DNA of 64,000 nucleotides from Janibacter sp. DB-40 (GTDB taxonomy: Bacteria; Actinomycetota; Actinomycetes; Actinomycetales; Dermatophilaceae), in contig NZ_CP120360.1 in assembly GCF_029510815.1 (NCBI RefSeq), positions 3,286,001 through 3,350,000 of the forward strand. Reading direction: 5' to 3'. The translations under genes were made by a program, and so were the position numbers. Positions 8,576 to 18,677 of the stretch are shown here, in pieces (the stretch's first letter is position 1; the number at the start of each line of letters is the position of its first letter). A model generated the notes under the pieces. It searched no databases. It saw nothing but the letters and a program-made list of their open reading frames with translations, and was not told where the DNA came from.

Positions 8576-10204
8576 ATGGTGTCACCACTCCTCATACCGA
8601 CCGCTGAGTCCGGACCTCTGAAGTCCATCGAGGACTCGATCAACAGCTTCTTCGAGCCCTTCGCCGCCTGGATCTCCGGGTGGGTCTTCTACGCCTTCCC
8701 CATTGCCGGGATCTCGATCCCCATCGTCGTCATCTGGCTCGTGGCCGCGGCCACGATCATCACCATCTTCCTGGGTTTCGTGCAGTTCCGCTCGTTCAAG
8801 CTCGCGATCGAGGTCGTGCGAGGCAAGTTCTCCCACGCCGACGACCCCGGCGAGATCACCCACTTCCAGGCACTCTCCTCCGCCCTGTCCGGCACCGTCG
8901 GTCTCGGCAACATCGCCGGTGTCGGCGCCGCGATGGCACTCGGTGGCGCCGGCGCCACCTTCTGGATGATCGTCTGCGGTCTGCTCGGCATGGCGACGAA
9001 GTTCGCCGAGTGCAGCATGGGCGTGAAGTACCGCAAGCAGAACGCCGACGGCACCTTCTCCGGCGGACCGTTCAAGTACATGCCGATTGCCTTCGGCCGC
9101 CTCTTCGGCAAGGTCCCGGCGATGATCCTCACCGGCGCCTTCGCCATCGCGATCTTCGGCTTCGGCGTCGGCGGCGGCAACATGTTCCAGGCCAACCAGA
9201 CCTTCGTCCAGGCCCGGGACGTCACCGGTGGCAGCGACGGGTTCCTCGGCTCCGACGGGGCCGCGCTGATCTTCGGTCTCGTCCTCGCCGGCCTGATCGC
9301 CGCGGTCATCCTCGGCGGCATCCAGTCCATCGCCCGCGTCACGAGCAAGCTGGTGCCCTTCATGGGCATCATGTACGTCGCCGCGTGCCTCTTCGTCATC
9401 CTGGCCAACGTCGGGCAGGTCGGCTCCGCCATCGGCTCGATCATCGAGGGTGCCTTCACCCCGGAGGCCGGTCTCGGTGGCCTCGTCGGTGTCCTGATCG
9501 TCGGTTTCCAGCGTGCCGCCTTCTCCAACGAGGCGGGCCTGGGTTCCGCGCCCATCGCGCACTCCCCGGTCAAGACCCGGCGCCCCACCTCGGAGGGCTT
9601 CGTCGCCCTGCTGGAGCCCTTCATCGACACCGTGATCGTCTGCACGATGACCGCCCTGACGATCATCATCGCCGACGCCCCGTCCTTCCGGAACGGCATC
9701 GACCAGGTCATCGCCGGTGACGGCCCGCCGGACGGCGTCACGCTCACCTCCGACGCCTTCGAGACCTTCCTTCCGTGGTTCCCGATCGTGCTCGCCGTCG
9801 CCGTCGCGCTCTTCGCCTTCTCGACGCTGATCACCTGGAGCTACTACGGCGAGAAGGCCTGGGAGTTCTTCTTCGGCCACACGAAGACGTCGCTGAACAT
9901 CTACCGACTGATCTTCTGCACCTTCACCGTCATCGGTACGGTCCTGACCTTCAGCCAGGTGCTGACGATCACCGACTCCTTCCTCTTCATCTGCGGCTTC
10001 ATCAACCTCGCCGCCCTGTACATCCTCCTCCCGGAGATCCGTCAGGACATGAAGGAGTACATCGCCGACCGCAAGTCCGGTCGTCTCTACGAGCTCGGTG
10101 CCGAGGACGACGCGCACCTCGCCGAGATCCGCGCTGAGCACGGCAACACCGGTGAGCTGCCCAAGATGAAGGGCACCGAGCAGCGCCACCACACCGAGGA
10201 GTGA
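8576..10204 (+). CDS. alanine/glycine:cation (sodium) symporter, AGCS family
   Basis: 542 residues, polytopic. AGCS carriers import alanine or glycine with Na+ across the cytoplasmic membrane. Seen: the family signature region ITHFQALSSALSGTVGLGNI near residues 95-115 (it contains the GTVGLGNIAG core), GPFKYMP, the AFSNEAGLGSAPIAHS motif near residue 318, and late helices with WSYYGEKAWEFFFG. The C-terminus is a hydrophilic tail of about 50 residues. The ATG at 8576 follows the MATE hairpin; no strong ribosome site is visible. Transcribed alone, with a strong terminator after it. Confidence 0.93.
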   Translation: MVSPLLIPTAESGPLKSIEDSINSFFEPFAAWISGWVFYAFPIAGISIPIVVIWLVAAATIITIFLGFVQFRSFKLAIEVVRGKFSHADDPGEITHFQALSSALSGTVGLGNIAGVGAAMALGGAGATFWMIVCGLLGMATKFAECSMGVKYRKQNADGTFSGGPFKYMPIAFGRLFGKVPAMILTGAFAIAIFGFGVGGGNMFQANQTFVQARDVTGGSDGFLGSDGAALIFGLVLAGLIAAVILGGIQSIARVTSKLVPFMGIMYVAACLFVILANVGQVGSAIGSIIEGAFTPEAGLGGLVGVLIVGFQRAAFSNEAGLGSAPIAHSPVKTRRPTSEGFVALLEPFIDTVIVCTMTALTIIIADAPSFRNGIDQVIAGDGPPDGVTLTSDAFETFLPWFPIVLAVAVALFAFSTLITWSYYGEKAWEFFFGHTKTSLNIYRLIFCTFTVIGTVLTFSQVLTITDSFLFICGFINLAALYILLPEIRQDMKEYIADRKSGRLYELGAEDDAHLAEIRAEHGNTGELPKMKGTEQRHHTEE

Positions 10205-10220
10205 CCCGGCGCTGACGCCG

Positions 10221-10255
10221 AAGGGGCGCGGGAGTCGATGACTCCCGGGCCCCTT
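10221..10255 (+). terminator. terminator of the AGCS symporter
   Basis: A 16-base stem with one mismatch: AAGGGGCGCGGGAGTC (10221-10236), a three-base loop, then its complement (10240-10255). It lies 16 bases after the stop and faces a convergent gene. Confidence 0.75.
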
Positions 10256-10282
10256 CCGCGTCGTGGCCGGTGACGGACCCGC

Positions 10283-10927
10283 TCAGAGCACGGACGGCCG
10301 CTCGGCGTCGGCGTAGGAGTACCAGCCGGAGGAGGCGAGCGCCTCGGCGACCCGCTGCCGGCCCCGGGGCCCCTCCTCGGCGATCACCGCCAGCTCATCG
10401 GGGCGAAGGGGGGTCACGGACAGGGCGTCCACCCTCACCCCGTCGACGTCGTAGCCGGTGGACCGTCCCGGCAACCGGATCCCGAGGATCACCCCGAGAC
10501 GGCCGTCGGAGACCCAGTCGGACGGCGCACCCGCACCACTCACCTCGAGCGAGAGCAGCTCGTGCTCGGCCAACGCGTCCGCGACGCTCGGCGCTGCTCC
10601 GGCGACGGCGCCGGCACACTCCTCGAGCGCCGCGACGAGCCAGCGACCGGCATCGGGGTCCGTGTCGGTGAGCTCGACGCTCTCGACGTACAGCTCGAGC
10701 CCGAGGGCGGGCGCGCCCGCCGACCCCGGGTTGCTCAACCCATCGGTCGTCACGACCCCGGCATGGGCGGTGGTCACCTGGCGGTACGCGGAGATGCCGT
10801 CGGGCCACAGGGAGGGCTCGTCGACGTCGCCGAGGGGGCCTCGGCTCTCGCCGGGCTCGCCGACGCCGCGCCAGAACTCCTCCCGCAGCTCACGGCACCG
10901 ATCGCGTGGGTCCGAGGAAGTGGTCAT
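10283..10927 (-). CDS. suppressor-of-fused-like protein, function unknown
   Basis: 214 residues, no signal peptide or membrane segment. The layout (an N-terminal helix region, then VTTDGLSNPGSAGAPALGLE and a long alpha/beta region ending YSYADAERPSVL) resembles bacterial SUFU-domain proteins. Many of these are immunity or accessory proteins, but the resemblance is judged by eye and weak. The start is ATG 10927 (MTTSSDPRDRC); longer in-frame readings lack support. The gene is flanked by the AGCS terminator on one side and the OmpA gene on the other. No partner toxin is visible here. Confidence 0.5.
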   Translation of the reverse strand: MTTSSDPRDRCRELREEFWRGVGEPGESRGPLGDVDEPSLWPDGISAYRQVTTAHAGVVTTDGLSNPGSAGAPALGLELYVESVELTDTDPDAGRWLVAALEECAGAVAGAAPSVADALAEHELLSLEVSGAGAPSDWVSDGRLGVILGIRLPGRSTGYDVDGVRVDALSVTPLRPDELAVIAEEGPRGRQRVAEALASSGWYSYADAERPSVL

Positions 10928-10985
10928 GCCTGCATCCTGCCGCCTACCCGCCGCCATGTGCAGCCGGGGGCACCACCCCGAGGTG

Positions 10986-11594
10986 TCAGCTGGCGTAGCG
11001 CAGCTCGACGCGGCGGTTCTTCTCCCGACCCTCCGGGTTGTCCTCGCCACCGCGTTCATTGGGCTCGACCGGCTCTGACTCCCCCTTCCCGCTCACGTCG
11101 AGGGTGAGATCACCGCGCTCGGTCTCGATGACCTCGGCCACGGACCGGGCTCGCTGGGTCGACAGCTTCTGGTTGTCGGCATCAGATCCGATCGAGTCGG
11201 TGTGCCCGACGACCTCGACCTCGGCGTCGTCCGGCAGCTCGGCGACGGCCGAGGCGACCGCGTCCTCCGCGGACGAGGTCAGCGTGGCCTCACCGAAGCG
11301 GAAGAGCACATCCGTCTGCAGGCTGACGACGGTCCGGTCGCCGGACTCCTCGACGTCGGGCTCGAAGGTCTCGATGTCGGGCACCGTGATGGCGGTGAGC
11401 TCCGGGACGTCGATGCTGACGCGCTGGTCGGCGATCGCGGAGTCGGACACGGCAGGCAGGCTGTCGATCGTCAACGGCTCGTCGCCGGCCGCGGTCGCGC
11501 TCGCGCCCAGCGCTGCAAGAGGGAGTGCGACAGCGATGGAGGCGAGAGGCCGGTGCAGACGTCTCCTGGGCGTGGGGCGGTCCACAGGGATCAC
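10986..11594 (-). CDS. OmpA/MotB-domain cell-wall protein (pair 1)
   Basis: 202 residues. Signal-peptide-like N-terminus (positively charged start, then LASIAVALPLAALGASATAA), a short linker, and an OmpA-like peptidoglycan-binding domain at about residues 90-200. Seen: DVLFRFGEATLTSSAEDAVA, VEVVGHTDSIGSDADNQKLS and NRRVELRYAS, which carry the conserved GHTD and NRRVE residues. Expected outside the membrane, bound to peptidoglycan. The start overlaps the stop of the lipoprotein gene upstream by four bases. A second OmpA/lipoprotein pair lies at 19.9-21.7 kb. Confidence 0.85.
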   Translation of the reverse strand: MIPVDRPTPRRRLHRPLASIAVALPLAALGASATAAGDEPLTIDSLPAVSDSAIADQRVSIDVPELTAITVPDIETFEPDVEESGDRTVVSLQTDVLFRFGEATLTSSAEDAVASAVAELPDDAEVEVVGHTDSIGSDADNQKLSTQRARSVAEVIETERGDLTLDVSGKGESEPVEPNERGGEDNPEGREKNRRVELRYAS

Positions 11595-12178
11595 TTCGGC
11601 ATCGGGACGTCGACGATCTCCGCGCGGGCCGACACGATCTGCAGATCCATCGTCTCCACGCCCTCGCGCGGGAGCGGGAAGGCGGTGAACATGTAGAGCG
11701 GCCGCCCCAGGGGTGCTTTGACACCGATGTCGTTGCTCGTGAGGTCAGTCACGTTGCGGTACTTCTCCATGTTCTCCATGTCGACGAAGACCGGCCTGAA
11801 GGAGTTGTCGCCGAGCAGGTCGAAGGCCGACGTCGGCTCGGTGCCACGTCCCTCGCCGGTGAGGCGGAAGGTCGCGAGCATGACGTTGGTGTCCTTGCGC
11901 AGCTCGACGAGCTCGACCTTCGTCTCCTCCACCGTGTCGTGGTTGAGCCGGTCCAACGTCACCGAGGCGATTGCCTCCGGCGGGTTCTCCGTGTCGATGT
12001 TGGCGGCCTTGGCGCCGTTCTCCTCGGGGTCCCCCTCGGGCCCCGAGGACTCGGCTCCGTCGCCCGACCCCGTGGACTGCGAGCTCGAGTCGGACGAATC
12101 GGATGCCTGGTCGAGCATCGAGCAGCCGCTCAGTGCGGTGGCGGTGGCCGCCGCGAGTGCGACGAGGCGTGTGCGCAT
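11591..12178 (-). CDS. secreted lipoprotein of OmpA pair 1
   Basis: 195 residues. The signal sequence ends in the lipobox LSGC (Cys near residue 18), followed by a Ser/Asp/Gly-rich linker of about 35 residues and a beta-rich domain with VMLATFRLTGEGRGTEP and YMFTAFPLP. The family is not recognised. It sits directly upstream of the OmpA gene, with ATGA overlap, so the two are probably made together at the cell envelope. The ribosome site AAGGGG precedes ATG 12178. A -10-like TACCCT lies at 12221-12226. Confidence 0.75.
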   Translation of the reverse strand: MRTRLVALAAATATALSGCSMLDQASDSSDSSSQSTGSGDGAESSGPEGDPEENGAKAANIDTENPPEAIASVTLDRLNHDTVEETKVELVELRKDTNVMLATFRLTGEGRGTEPTSAFDLLGDNSFRPVFVDMENMEKYRNVTDLTSNDIGVKAPLGRPLYMFTAFPLPREGVETMDLQIVSARAEIVDVPMPK

Positions 12179-12268
12179 GATGATGATGTCCCCTTTGTCG
12201 TTCCCTGATGAACCGCTGCGAGGGTAACCCATCGGCTCCGCGGCCGCGCGCGATCCATAGAGGGACGA

Positions 12269-12309
12269 CGAAGGGGGTGACCGCCACGACGGGCGGTCAC
12301 CCCCCTTCG
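12269..12309 (-). terminator. terminator after rplI
   Basis: A near-perfect 17-bp inverted repeat: CGAAGGGGGTGACCGCC (12269-12285) pairs with 12292-12309, one extra C bulged. It lies 48 bases after the rplI stop and before the promoter of the lipoprotein gene. The CGAAGGGG octamer common in this window forms the stem ends. Confidence 0.8.
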
Positions 12310-12356
12310 AGGCTCGTGCCCCGCACCTCGGGACAACGCCTTCGGGTGGTGCGTCG

Positions 12357-12803
12357 TCAGCCGGCGACGACGTCCAGGGCGACCTTGGCCTGCACCTCGG
12401 GGTGCAGGCGGACGAAGGCCTCGGCAGGGCCGACGTTCTTGATCGGGGTCGGGATCTCGATCGTGCGACGGTCGATCTCCGGGCCACCACCGGCCTGGAT
12501 CGCCTCGGCGACCTCACGGCTGGTGACGGCACCGAAGAGACGGCCCGACTCGCCCGCGTGGGCGGTGACCGTGACCTGCTGGGCCTCGAGGTTGCCCTTG
12601 ATGGACTGCGCCTCCTCGAGGGACTTCACGGCGCGCGCTGCGCGACCGGCGGCGATGGCGTCGACCTGCTTCTGCGCCCCCTTCGTCCACTGCGTGGCCA
12701 GGCCACGGCGGTAGAGGAAGTTGCGGGCGTACCCCGGCTTGACGTCGACGACGTCACCGGGGGTACCGAGGCCGGACACCTCGTGGGTGAGGATGACCTT
12801 CAT
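12357..12803 (-). CDS. rplI: 50S ribosomal protein L9
   Basis: 148 residues, the normal L9 length. Seen: the N-terminal 23S rRNA-binding domain [20 protein letters not shown] with [16 protein letters not shown] near residues 22-37, a central helix, and the C-terminal domain ending in VALDVV. Last gene of the rpsF-ssb-rpsR-rplI operon. Confidence 0.97.
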   Translation of the reverse strand: MKVILTHEVSGLGTPGDVVDVKPGYARNFLYRRGLATQWTKGAQKQVDAIAAGRAARAVKSLEEAQSIKGNLEAQQVTVTAHAGESGRLFGAVTSREVAEAIQAGGGPEIDRRTIEIPTPIKNVGPAEAFVRLHPEVQAKVALDVVAG

Positions 12804-12833
12804 GTCTGCTCCTGTTTCTTCTCGGCCGCGGGA

Positions 12834-13070
12834 TCAGCGGTTGGACGAGGAGTAGGGCAGCAGCGCCATCTCCCGGGCGTTCTTCACAGCGGTCGCGATG
12901 CGGCGCTGCTCCTGGACGGAGACGCCGGTGACGCGGCGGGCGCGGATCTTGCCGCGGTCGGAGACGAACTTGCGCAGCAGGTTCGAGTCCTTGTAGTCGA
13001 TGTTCTCGACCTTCGCCGCCTTCAGCGGGTTGGCCTTCTTCTTGGGCTTGCGCACTACGGGCTTGGCCAT
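12834..13070 (-). CDS. rpsR: 30S ribosomal protein S18, zinc-free (C-) type
   Basis: 78 residues from ATG 13070 ([15 protein letters not shown]). A longer in-frame start at 13094 is less likely. The core [20 protein letters not shown] and [20 protein letters not shown] is unmistakable S18. The N-terminal and central cysteines that bind zinc in many actinobacterial S18 proteins are all absent: the protein has no Cys. C- paralogues are often made only under zinc starvation, but here this form sits in the main ribosomal operon. Confidence 0.95.
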   Translation of the reverse strand: MAKPVVRKPKKKANPLKAAKVENIDYKDSNLLRKFVSDRGKIRARRVTGVSVQEQRRIATAVKNAREMALLPYSSSNR

Positions 13071-13165
13071 CGTGGTGCTCTCCTTCGTGTTCACGAGAGC
13101 CCGAGGTTGCTCCTCGGGATGGGGGTGTTGTCAGTGCCCGGCCGGGGCCGGGCGCGAGAGATCGA

Positions 13166-13753
13166 TCAGAAGGGGGGCTCGTCGTAGCTGGGCGCGTTGC
13201 CCCAGCCACCACCCGGCTGGCCACCCTGGCCACCGGCGGGCTGACCGCCGAAGCCGGGCTGCGGCTGACCGCCGCCCTGCTGGCCACCAGTCGCCCACGG
13301 GTCGGACTGCTGGCCACCGAAGCCGGAGCCACCGCCCTGCGGGGCGCCTCCGCCCCAGCTGCCGCCCTGGCCGCCGCCACCGCCGCGCTGGGTCTTCGTC
13401 ACCTTGGCGGTGGCGTAGCGCAGCGACGGGCCGACCTCGTCGACCTGCATCTCCATGACGGTGCGCTTCTGCCCGGTCTCCTTGTCCTCCCACGAGCGGG
13501 AGACGAGGCGGCCGGTGACGACGACGCGCGCGCCACGGACCAGCGACTCGGCGGCGTTCTCCGCAGCCTCGCGCCACACGGAGCAGCGCATGAAGAGCGT
13601 CTCCGCGTCCTTCCACTCGTTGGTCTGACGGTCGAAGGTGCGCGGGGTGGACGCAACGGTGAAGTTGGCCACGGCCGCGCCGCTCGGGGTGAACCGGAGC
13701 TCCGGGTCAGCCGTGAGGTTTCCGACGACGGTGATGGGGGTCTCGCCTGCCAT
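13166..13753 (-). CDS. ssb: single-stranded DNA-binding protein
   Basis: 195 residues. N-terminal OB fold (about 1-115: [40 protein letters not shown]), a Gly/Gln-rich flexible linker and the acidic C-terminal tip YDEPPF that docks replication and repair partners. SSB protects single-stranded DNA at forks. Ribosome site GAAGGAAACC precedes ATG 13753. Second gene of the rpsF operon. Confidence 0.96.
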   Translation of the reverse strand: MAGETPITVVGNLTADPELRFTPSGAAVANFTVASTPRTFDRQTNEWKDAETLFMRCSVWREAAENAAESLVRGARVVVTGRLVSRSWEDKETGQKRTVMEMQVDEVGPSLRYATAKVTKTQRGGGGGQGGSWGGGAPQGGGSGFGGQQSDPWATGGQQGGGQPQPGFGGQPAGGQGGQPGGGWGNAPSYDEPPF

Positions 13754-13825
13754 GGGTTTCCTTCTCGATCGGTGATCGTCTCAGGTGAGGTCGTCAGCAG
13801 CTGCTGACGACCCGGGGAGGACGCC

Positions 13826-14113
13826 TCAGGCGTCGGCGCGCATGATCTTGCTGCGCAGGACCTGCTCGGAGAGGCCGAGCTGGCGCTCGAGCTCCTTGCT
13901 CGTCTCCGGCGTGCACGTCATGTTGGCGACGGCGTAGAGGCCCTCGGCCTTCTTGTTGATCTCGTACGCGAGACGACGGCGACCCCAGTGGTCCACCTTC
14001 TCCACGCTGCCACCGTCCTTGGTGACGACGGTGAGGAACTTCTCGAACAGCGGCTGGACGCTCCGCTCGTCGTTCTCCGGGTCGAAGATGACCATGAGTT
14101 CGTACTGACGCAT
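13826..14113 (-). CDS. rpsF: 30S ribosomal protein S6
   Basis: 95 residues from ATG 14113 ([20 protein letters not shown]). Seen: [20 protein letters not shown] near residue 43 and the C-terminal [12 protein letters not shown]. The ribosome site GGAGGCGGG lies upstream. First gene of the rpsF-ssb-rpsR-rplI operon. The 158 bases before it should hold its promoter, but I see no clear -35/-10 pair. Confidence 0.97.
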   Translation of the reverse strand: MRQYELMVIFDPENDERSVQPLFEKFLTVVTKDGGSVEKVDHWGRRRLAYEINKKAEGLYAVANMTCTPETSKELERQLGLSEQVLRSKIMRADA

Positions 14114-14271
14114 GCTGATAACCCGCCTCCTTCGGTCTGTGCGGTCACGGTCTCTCCGTGACAGGAGGGTCTGTGCATCCGTACCGGCCCGCCAGACGGC
14201 AGACCGGGACGGTTCAGGGTATCGGCTGCACTCCCTTCGCACCAAAGCGTGCCCGGGGAGCAGCCCGACGG

Positions 14272-15597
14272 TCAGGCCCCCACCGACTCCTGTGGACGGG
14301 ACCGCGGGACGAAGGGGGGTTGTGGACGGGGGATCGGGTTGTCCACCGGCGTGTACCAGACGCTCCACAGGAGGAAGCACCACGCGATGGCGCGGCCGAG
14401 GACGACGACCGCGTACCACTCACCCGGGAGGCCGACGTCCGGGTCCGACGCCCCACCGATGTACAACCACAGCGCGGTGGCGTGGACCGCCTCGACCGCG
14501 ACGAAGCCGAGGTGGGTCCGCCACGTGACGCCGGCGAGGATCGCGAGCGGCAGGACCCACAGCGCGGCCTGGACCGGCACGGCGGTCCCGGTCAGGGCGA
14601 CCACGGGCACGGCGAAGGCCGCCACCTGTGCCCAGGTCGCCGGACGCCAGGCCCGGCGGGCCATCACGAGCGATCCGACGACCGCCACGAGCCACCCCAG
14701 GAGCGCCACGGCCGGCGACACCCACGCGGGGAGCGGGTGGCCCACCAGCGCCGGAATCCTCAGCACCGAGCCGTAGCCGGCGGACTCCGCCCACCAGGAC
14801 GTGAGCGGACCGGTGACGACCTCGGGGGCCACGAGGAGCAGCAGGATCCCGATCACCGCGGCCGTGCCGAGCGCGATGGTTGCGGTGCGCACGGCCGCCG
14901 CACCGTCCCCCAGGCGCCGCGCGGAGACCAGGAGGGCGACCAGGACGACGCCGACCCAGGCATGACCGGTCAGTCCCAGGCCGAGCAGCACCCCGGCGGT
15001 CGTCGGCCGCCGCCGGCTGTGCGCGAGCAGGGCCGCGAGCACGAGCACGACGACCACGAGGTCCGCCGAGAGCAGGCCCGCGACGACATACACCGGCGAG
15101 AGCGCCAGCTGGGTCGCCAGGTCGAGGCGCTCCGGCCGGGTCCGGGCCACGCACCACACCCCCACCACGGCGCAGACGGCCAGGAGGAGCGCCCACATGC
15201 CGAAGTACCACCGGCTCGCCTCCAGCCAGCCGGAATCGCTCGGGACGAAGCCACCGAGGAGTGCCATCAGCCCCGACACCAAGGGCATCTGGGTCGGCTC
15301 CCTGCCGGAGGTGAGCCACCCCGTCAGGCCGCTGTCGAGGCCGGCCAGCTGGTACTGCGCCGGCAGGTCGGAGAAGCATCCCCGCCAGAACTGCTCGTCA
15401 CCGTTCCATCCCCGGGCCACGCAGTGGCCCTGCCTCAGGACGGCCGCCGCCATGGGCACGGCGACCATGGCGAGGATGACCGGAACGAGCCGGCGGGGGG
15501 ATCGCTGCCGCCTCGCGGCGCGGCGCCCGAGCCGTCCGCCGATGACGGCGGTGGCGTCCTGCGGGAGCAGGTCGCCGGGCACGGACTCGCTGGGCAC
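14272..15597 (-). CDS. polytopic GT87-type mannosyltransferase-like membrane protein
   Basis: 441 residues with about ten hydrophobic segments. Actinobacterial genes in this position, between a bifunctional PBP and rpsF, encode GT-C-fold proteins of the GT87 (PimE-like, polyprenyl-phosphate-mannose dependent) group that add sugars to envelope glycolipids. Seen: an extracytoplasmic first loop with [20 protein letters not shown] and [15 protein letters not shown], then repeated hydrophobic helices. The substrate is unknown. The GTG start at 15597 overlaps the PBP stop by one base (TAGTG), so the two genes are coupled. Confidence 0.8.
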   Translation of the reverse strand: MPSESVPGDLLPQDATAVIGGRLGRRAARRQRSPRRLVPVILAMVAVPMAAAVLRQGHCVARGWNGDEQFWRGCFSDLPAQYQLAGLDSGLTGWLTSGREPTQMPLVSGLMALLGGFVPSDSGWLEASRWYFGMWALLLAVCAVVGVWCVARTRPERLDLATQLALSPVYVVAGLLSADLVVVVLVLAALLAHSRRRPTTAGVLLGLGLTGHAWVGVVLVALLVSARRLGDGAAAVRTATIALGTAAVIGILLLLVAPEVVTGPLTSWWAESAGYGSVLRIPALVGHPLPAWVSPAVALLGWLVAVVGSLVMARRAWRPATWAQVAAFAVPVVALTGTAVPVQAALWVLPLAILAGVTWRTHLGFVAVEAVHATALWLYIGGASDPDVGLPGEWYAVVVLGRAIAWCFLLWSVWYTPVDNPIPRPQPPFVPRSRPQESVGA

Positions 15598-17942
15598 TAC
15601 CCGGACCCGTTCCCCGTCGTCGTGGCCCCGCCACCCGGCGTCGGCGGCACGGTGAGACTCGGCTCGGGCTCGGTGGTGGTCGTCGACGTCGGAGCCGGTG
15701 GCGTCGAGGAGGTCGGACTCGGTGTCGTCGTGGTCGTCGAGGACGACGAGCTCGTGGAGGAGGAGCTGGTCGAGCTGCTCGTGGACGAGCTGGTCGAGCT
15801 GGTCGAGCTGCTCGTCGTGGTGCTGCTCGTCGTGGGCTCCGGAGCCTGGGTCGTCGTCGGCTCGGGCTCCGGCTCGGGCGGCGGTGGCGGCGGCGTGTAC
15901 GGGGTCGGCGCACCGGACGGCAGGTCGGTGTGCGGCTTCTTCTTGACGTTGCCCGGGGGCGGCAGCTGGACGACCGGCTCGCCCTCCAGGGCGCCGATCA
16001 TGTAGTCCGTCCAGATCTGCGCCGGCACCGTGCCACCGGTGATCTCCTCGAATCCGCCGATGCCGGTCAGCTGGTTCTTCTCGACGAGCCTGCCGTCGCC
16101 CTTGTACATGCCGACGGCCGTGGCCAGCTGACCCGGCGTGAAGCCGTCGAACCAGGCGGCGTAGTTGTTCGAGGTCGTCCCGGTCTTGCCTCCGAGAGGA
16201 CGGCCGAGGTCGGCGACCGTCGGGTACCCGGTCCCACCGGGCTCGTCCACCCGACTCATCGCCTGGATCGCGTCGCGGGTGACGTCCTTGGGGAAGACGC
16301 GGCGCACGTCGGGCTTCGCCTCGTAGTCGACGTCCCGGCCTCCGGTGCCCGTCACGGACTTGATGTAGTACGGCTCGGCGCGCATCCCCTCTGCGGAGAT
16401 CGTCGCGTAGGCATTGGCCATGTCGATCACCCGGACCGCGTCGGTACCGAAGACGTTCGAGGGATCGGTGTTGAGCGGGACGCGCTCGTTGCCCGACCAC
16501 GAGGTGACACCCGCCGCCTTGGCCGCCTCCGCGGTCGCCTTGGGGGTGGCCGCGAGGTTGAGCTGGGCGTAGTAGGTGTTGATCGACTTCTGGGTGGCCG
16601 TGCGCATGTCCACGGGGCCGAAGGATCTCCCGTTGTAGTTGACGACGCCGCCCTCTTCCTGGATGTCCGTCGCCCCGGGCCCGTCGTAGATGAAGGCGTC
16701 GTCGTAGAAGGGACTCCGGCCGCTGTACTTCGTGTCGAGCGGGAATCCGTCGCGCAGGGCCGCGATCATGGTGAAGGGCTTCATCGTCGAGCCGGCCTGC
16801 ATCTTGCCGTCCACGGAGGCGTTGAAGTAGCCGTACTTGCCCTCACCGAACTTCGGCCCGCCGTACATCGCGCGGACGGCGCCGTCCCCGGGCTCGATCG
16901 AGGCGAGGCCGATGTGCAGGTCGGAGGCGCGCTCCCCCGTGGGACGGTGCTCCGAGACCGCCTCGGCCGCGGACTGCTGGGCCGCCTTGTCGATCGTCGT
17001 GACGATCTCGAAGCCCCCGCGGTCGAGCTGGGCGTCGGTGATGTCGAGGTCACGCCGCATCTCGGCCCGCACCTCCTCGGTGATGAAGCCGATGTCGTCG
17101 TCGCGCGTCTGGGAACGCTGGGGCGCCGTCGTCTTCGGGAAGGCTGCATCCTGCCGCTCGGCGGCGGTCATCCACCCCTCCTCGACCATGCCGTCGAGGA
17201 CGTAGTTCCACCGCTCCTGGGCCCGCTTCTTCTGGTCCTCACCGAGCGCGGGGTCGTAGAGGGAGGGGGCGTTGACGACGCTGGCGAGCAGCGCCCCCTC
17301 GGATGCGGTCAGGTCCTTCACGTCCTTGTCGAAGTAGGCCTCGGACGCGGTCTGGATACCGTCCGCACCGCGACCGAAGTAGATCGTGTTGAGGTAGTTC
17401 TCCAGGATCTGGTCCTTGCTCAGCTCCCCGTCGATCTTGACGGAGATGAGGATCTCCTTGAACTTGCGCAGGTAGGTCTGGTCCTGGGTGAGGAAGTAGT
17501 TCTTCACGTACTGCTGGGTGATCGTCGAGCCACCACCGCGGTCCTCGCCGGAGACGACACCGCTCACGGCCCGCAGGATGCCCTTGGGCGAGATGCCGCT
17601 GTTGTCGTAGAAGCTGCGGTCCTCGGCCGCGATGAAGGCGCGCCGGACCTCCGTGGGCACGTTCTCCAGCTCGACCGACTCGCGGTTGACCTTGGCGATC
17701 CGGTCCATCTCCGTCTCGCCGTCGGAGTAGTAGAGGACCGAGGCCTGCGCCACCGCCTGGTCGTTCGGCCTGGGGATGTCGATGATCATGTACGCGATGA
17801 CGATCCCGGCGACGCCGAGGGCGACGAGCGCCGTGAAGGCGAGCAGGAGGGTGCGCAGGATGCCCCGCTTCCCTCGACGGCCCCGCGAGGACGCGCCACG
17901 CCGCCGACGAGCGTCGGCGCGCGTACGTGGGTGATCGGCCAT
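15597..17942 (-). CDS. bifunctional penicillin-binding protein (class A PBP)
   Basis: 781 residues. Cytoplasmic Arg-rich start, membrane anchor at about 28-52, GT51 transglycosylase domain ([10 protein letters not shown] with catalytic Glu107; [15 protein letters not shown] near 136-150), and a transpeptidase domain with SxxK at 385-388 (STMK), SxN at 453-455 (SIN) and KTG at 586-588. A tail of about 100 residues rich in Ser, Thr and Pro follows. It polymerises and cross-links peptidoglycan outside the membrane. ATG 17942 has GAGG upstream. Coupled to the GT87 gene, and divergent from padR-ino1. Confidence 0.93.
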   Translation of the reverse strand: MADHPRTRADARRRRGASSRGRRGKRGILRTLLLAFTALVALGVAGIVIAYMIIDIPRPNDQAVAQASVLYYSDGETEMDRIAKVNRESVELENVPTEVRRAFIAAEDRSFYDNSGISPKGILRAVSGVVSGEDRGGGSTITQQYVKNYFLTQDQTYLRKFKEILISVKIDGELSKDQILENYLNTIYFGRGADGIQTASEAYFDKDVKDLTASEGALLASVVNAPSLYDPALGEDQKKRAQERWNYVLDGMVEEGWMTAAERQDAAFPKTTAPQRSQTRDDDIGFITEEVRAEMRRDLDITDAQLDRGGFEIVTTIDKAAQQSAAEAVSEHRPTGERASDLHIGLASIEPGDGAVRAMYGGPKFGEGKYGYFNASVDGKMQAGSTMKPFTMIAALRDGFPLDTKYSGRSPFYDDAFIYDGPGATDIQEEGGVVNYNGRSFGPVDMRTATQKSINTYYAQLNLAATPKATAEAAKAAGVTSWSGNERVPLNTDPSNVFGTDAVRVIDMANAYATISAEGMRAEPYYIKSVTGTGGRDVDYEAKPDVRRVFPKDVTRDAIQAMSRVDEPGGTGYPTVADLGRPLGGKTGTTSNNYAAWFDGFTPGQLATAVGMYKGDGRLVEKNQLTGIGGFEEITGGTVPAQIWTDYMIGALEGEPVVQLPPPGNVKKKPHTDLPSGAPTPYTPPPPPPEPEPEPTTTQAPEPTTSSTTTSSSTSSTSSSTSSSTSSSSTSSSSSTTTTTPSPTSSTPPAPTSTTTTEPEPSLTVPPTPGGGATTTGNGSG
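15660..15890. repeat. low-complexity DNA coding the Ser/Thr-rich PBP tail
   Basis: Runs of related 9-15-base words (GAGCTGGTCGAG, GAGCTGCTCGTG, GTGGTCGTC) encode the Ser/Thr-rich tail of the PBP. The tract is part of the coding sequence and a likely site of length change by slippage. Confidence 0.6.
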
Positions 17943-18033
17943 GGGGACACCTCGTGGGGCGAAGGGGGCAGTCGTGCGCCATCCAGTATGAACGCTCTTC
18001 GACACACGAGTGCACTCGAGGTCGACATATCTG

Positions 18034-18047
18034 CTCGATACATCGAG
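18034..18047. promoter_or_regulatory. palindrome before padR, possible PadR operator
   Basis: CTCGAT-AC-ATCGAG is a perfect 6-bp inverted repeat with a two-base centre, 13 bases before the GTG of the PadR gene. A dyad with an AC centre is typical of PadR-family sites. A -10-like TAGAGT lies at 18048-18053. Confidence 0.45.
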
Positions 18048-18059
18048 TAGAGTTCCCCC

Positions 18060-18677
18060 GTGCGCCGCCGAGACATGCTCGAGTTCGCCGTGCTCGGTCT
18101 GCTCCACGAGAGCCCCCTGCACGGCTACGAGCTCCGTCGACGCCTCAACTCCCGACTCGGCCCCTTCCGCGCCCTGTCCTTCGGCACGCTCTACCCCTGC
18201 CTCGCCGGCCTGCAGGGGCGTGGTCTCGTCAGCGTCGACCGGGAGGAACCCGCCACCGGACGCCGGCAGCGGATCACCTACACGCTCACCGACGAGGGGC
18301 GCGCCACCTTCGCCGCTCTGGCCGACCGCAGCGATCCCGGCAGCTGGGAGGACGAGGCCTTCGACGTGCGGCTGGCCTTCTTCGCCCGTACCGAGCGCGA
18401 GGTCCGCCTGCGGATCCTCGAGGGCCGCCGTGCCCGACTGGCCGAGCGTCTGGCGGCCATGCGCGGCGAGGACCCCGCCGGCGAGGGCGCGGACCGCTGG
18501 ACCAACGCCCTTCGAACCCATGGCGAGGACTCGACCGAGCGGGCGCTGGTCTGGATCGAGGACCTCATCGAGAGCGAGCGGCAGGCCCCGCGGGTACGCC
18601 CCGGCAGCCTGTCCGACCCCGGCCACCCCGCCTTCAACCCACCACGGACCCAGTCACCAACCAAGGAGAACCCATGA
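18060..18677 (+). CDS. PadR family transcriptional regulator
   Basis: 205 residues. An N-terminal PadR winged helix (about 5-80: [52 protein letters not shown]), then a helical C-terminal region for dimerisation and a Pro-rich end. The GTG start at 18060 gives MRRRDMLEF. Its stop overlaps the ino1 start (ATGA), so regulator and enzyme form one unit. A PadR gene next to ino1 is conserved in actinobacteria, so control of inositol synthesis is likely. The ligand is unknown. Confidence 0.9.
   Translation: MRRRDMLEFAVLGLLHESPLHGYELRRRLNSRLGPFRALSFGTLYPCLAGLQGRGLVSVDREEPATGRRQRITYTLTDEGRATFAALADRSDPGSWEDEAFDVRLAFFARTEREVRLRILEGRRARLAERLAAMRGEDPAGEGADRWTNALRTHGEDSTERALVWIEDLIESERQAPRVRPGSLSDPGHPAFNPPRTQSPTKENP

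Noticed and set aside
10283..10927. Toxin-immunity pair based on the SUFU-like protein
   Set aside because: No toxin-like gene lies next to it and the SUFU resemblance is weak, so no conflict system is claimed.
15660..15890. CRISPR-like or satellite array near the PBP end
   Set aside because: The repetition is codon-level Ser/Thr/Pro coding sequence in frame with the PBP, without spacers.
14221..15950. Plus-strand reading frame opposite the GT87 and PBP genes
   Set aside because: Antisense to two well-supported genes; composition is typical of mirror frames in GC-rich DNA.
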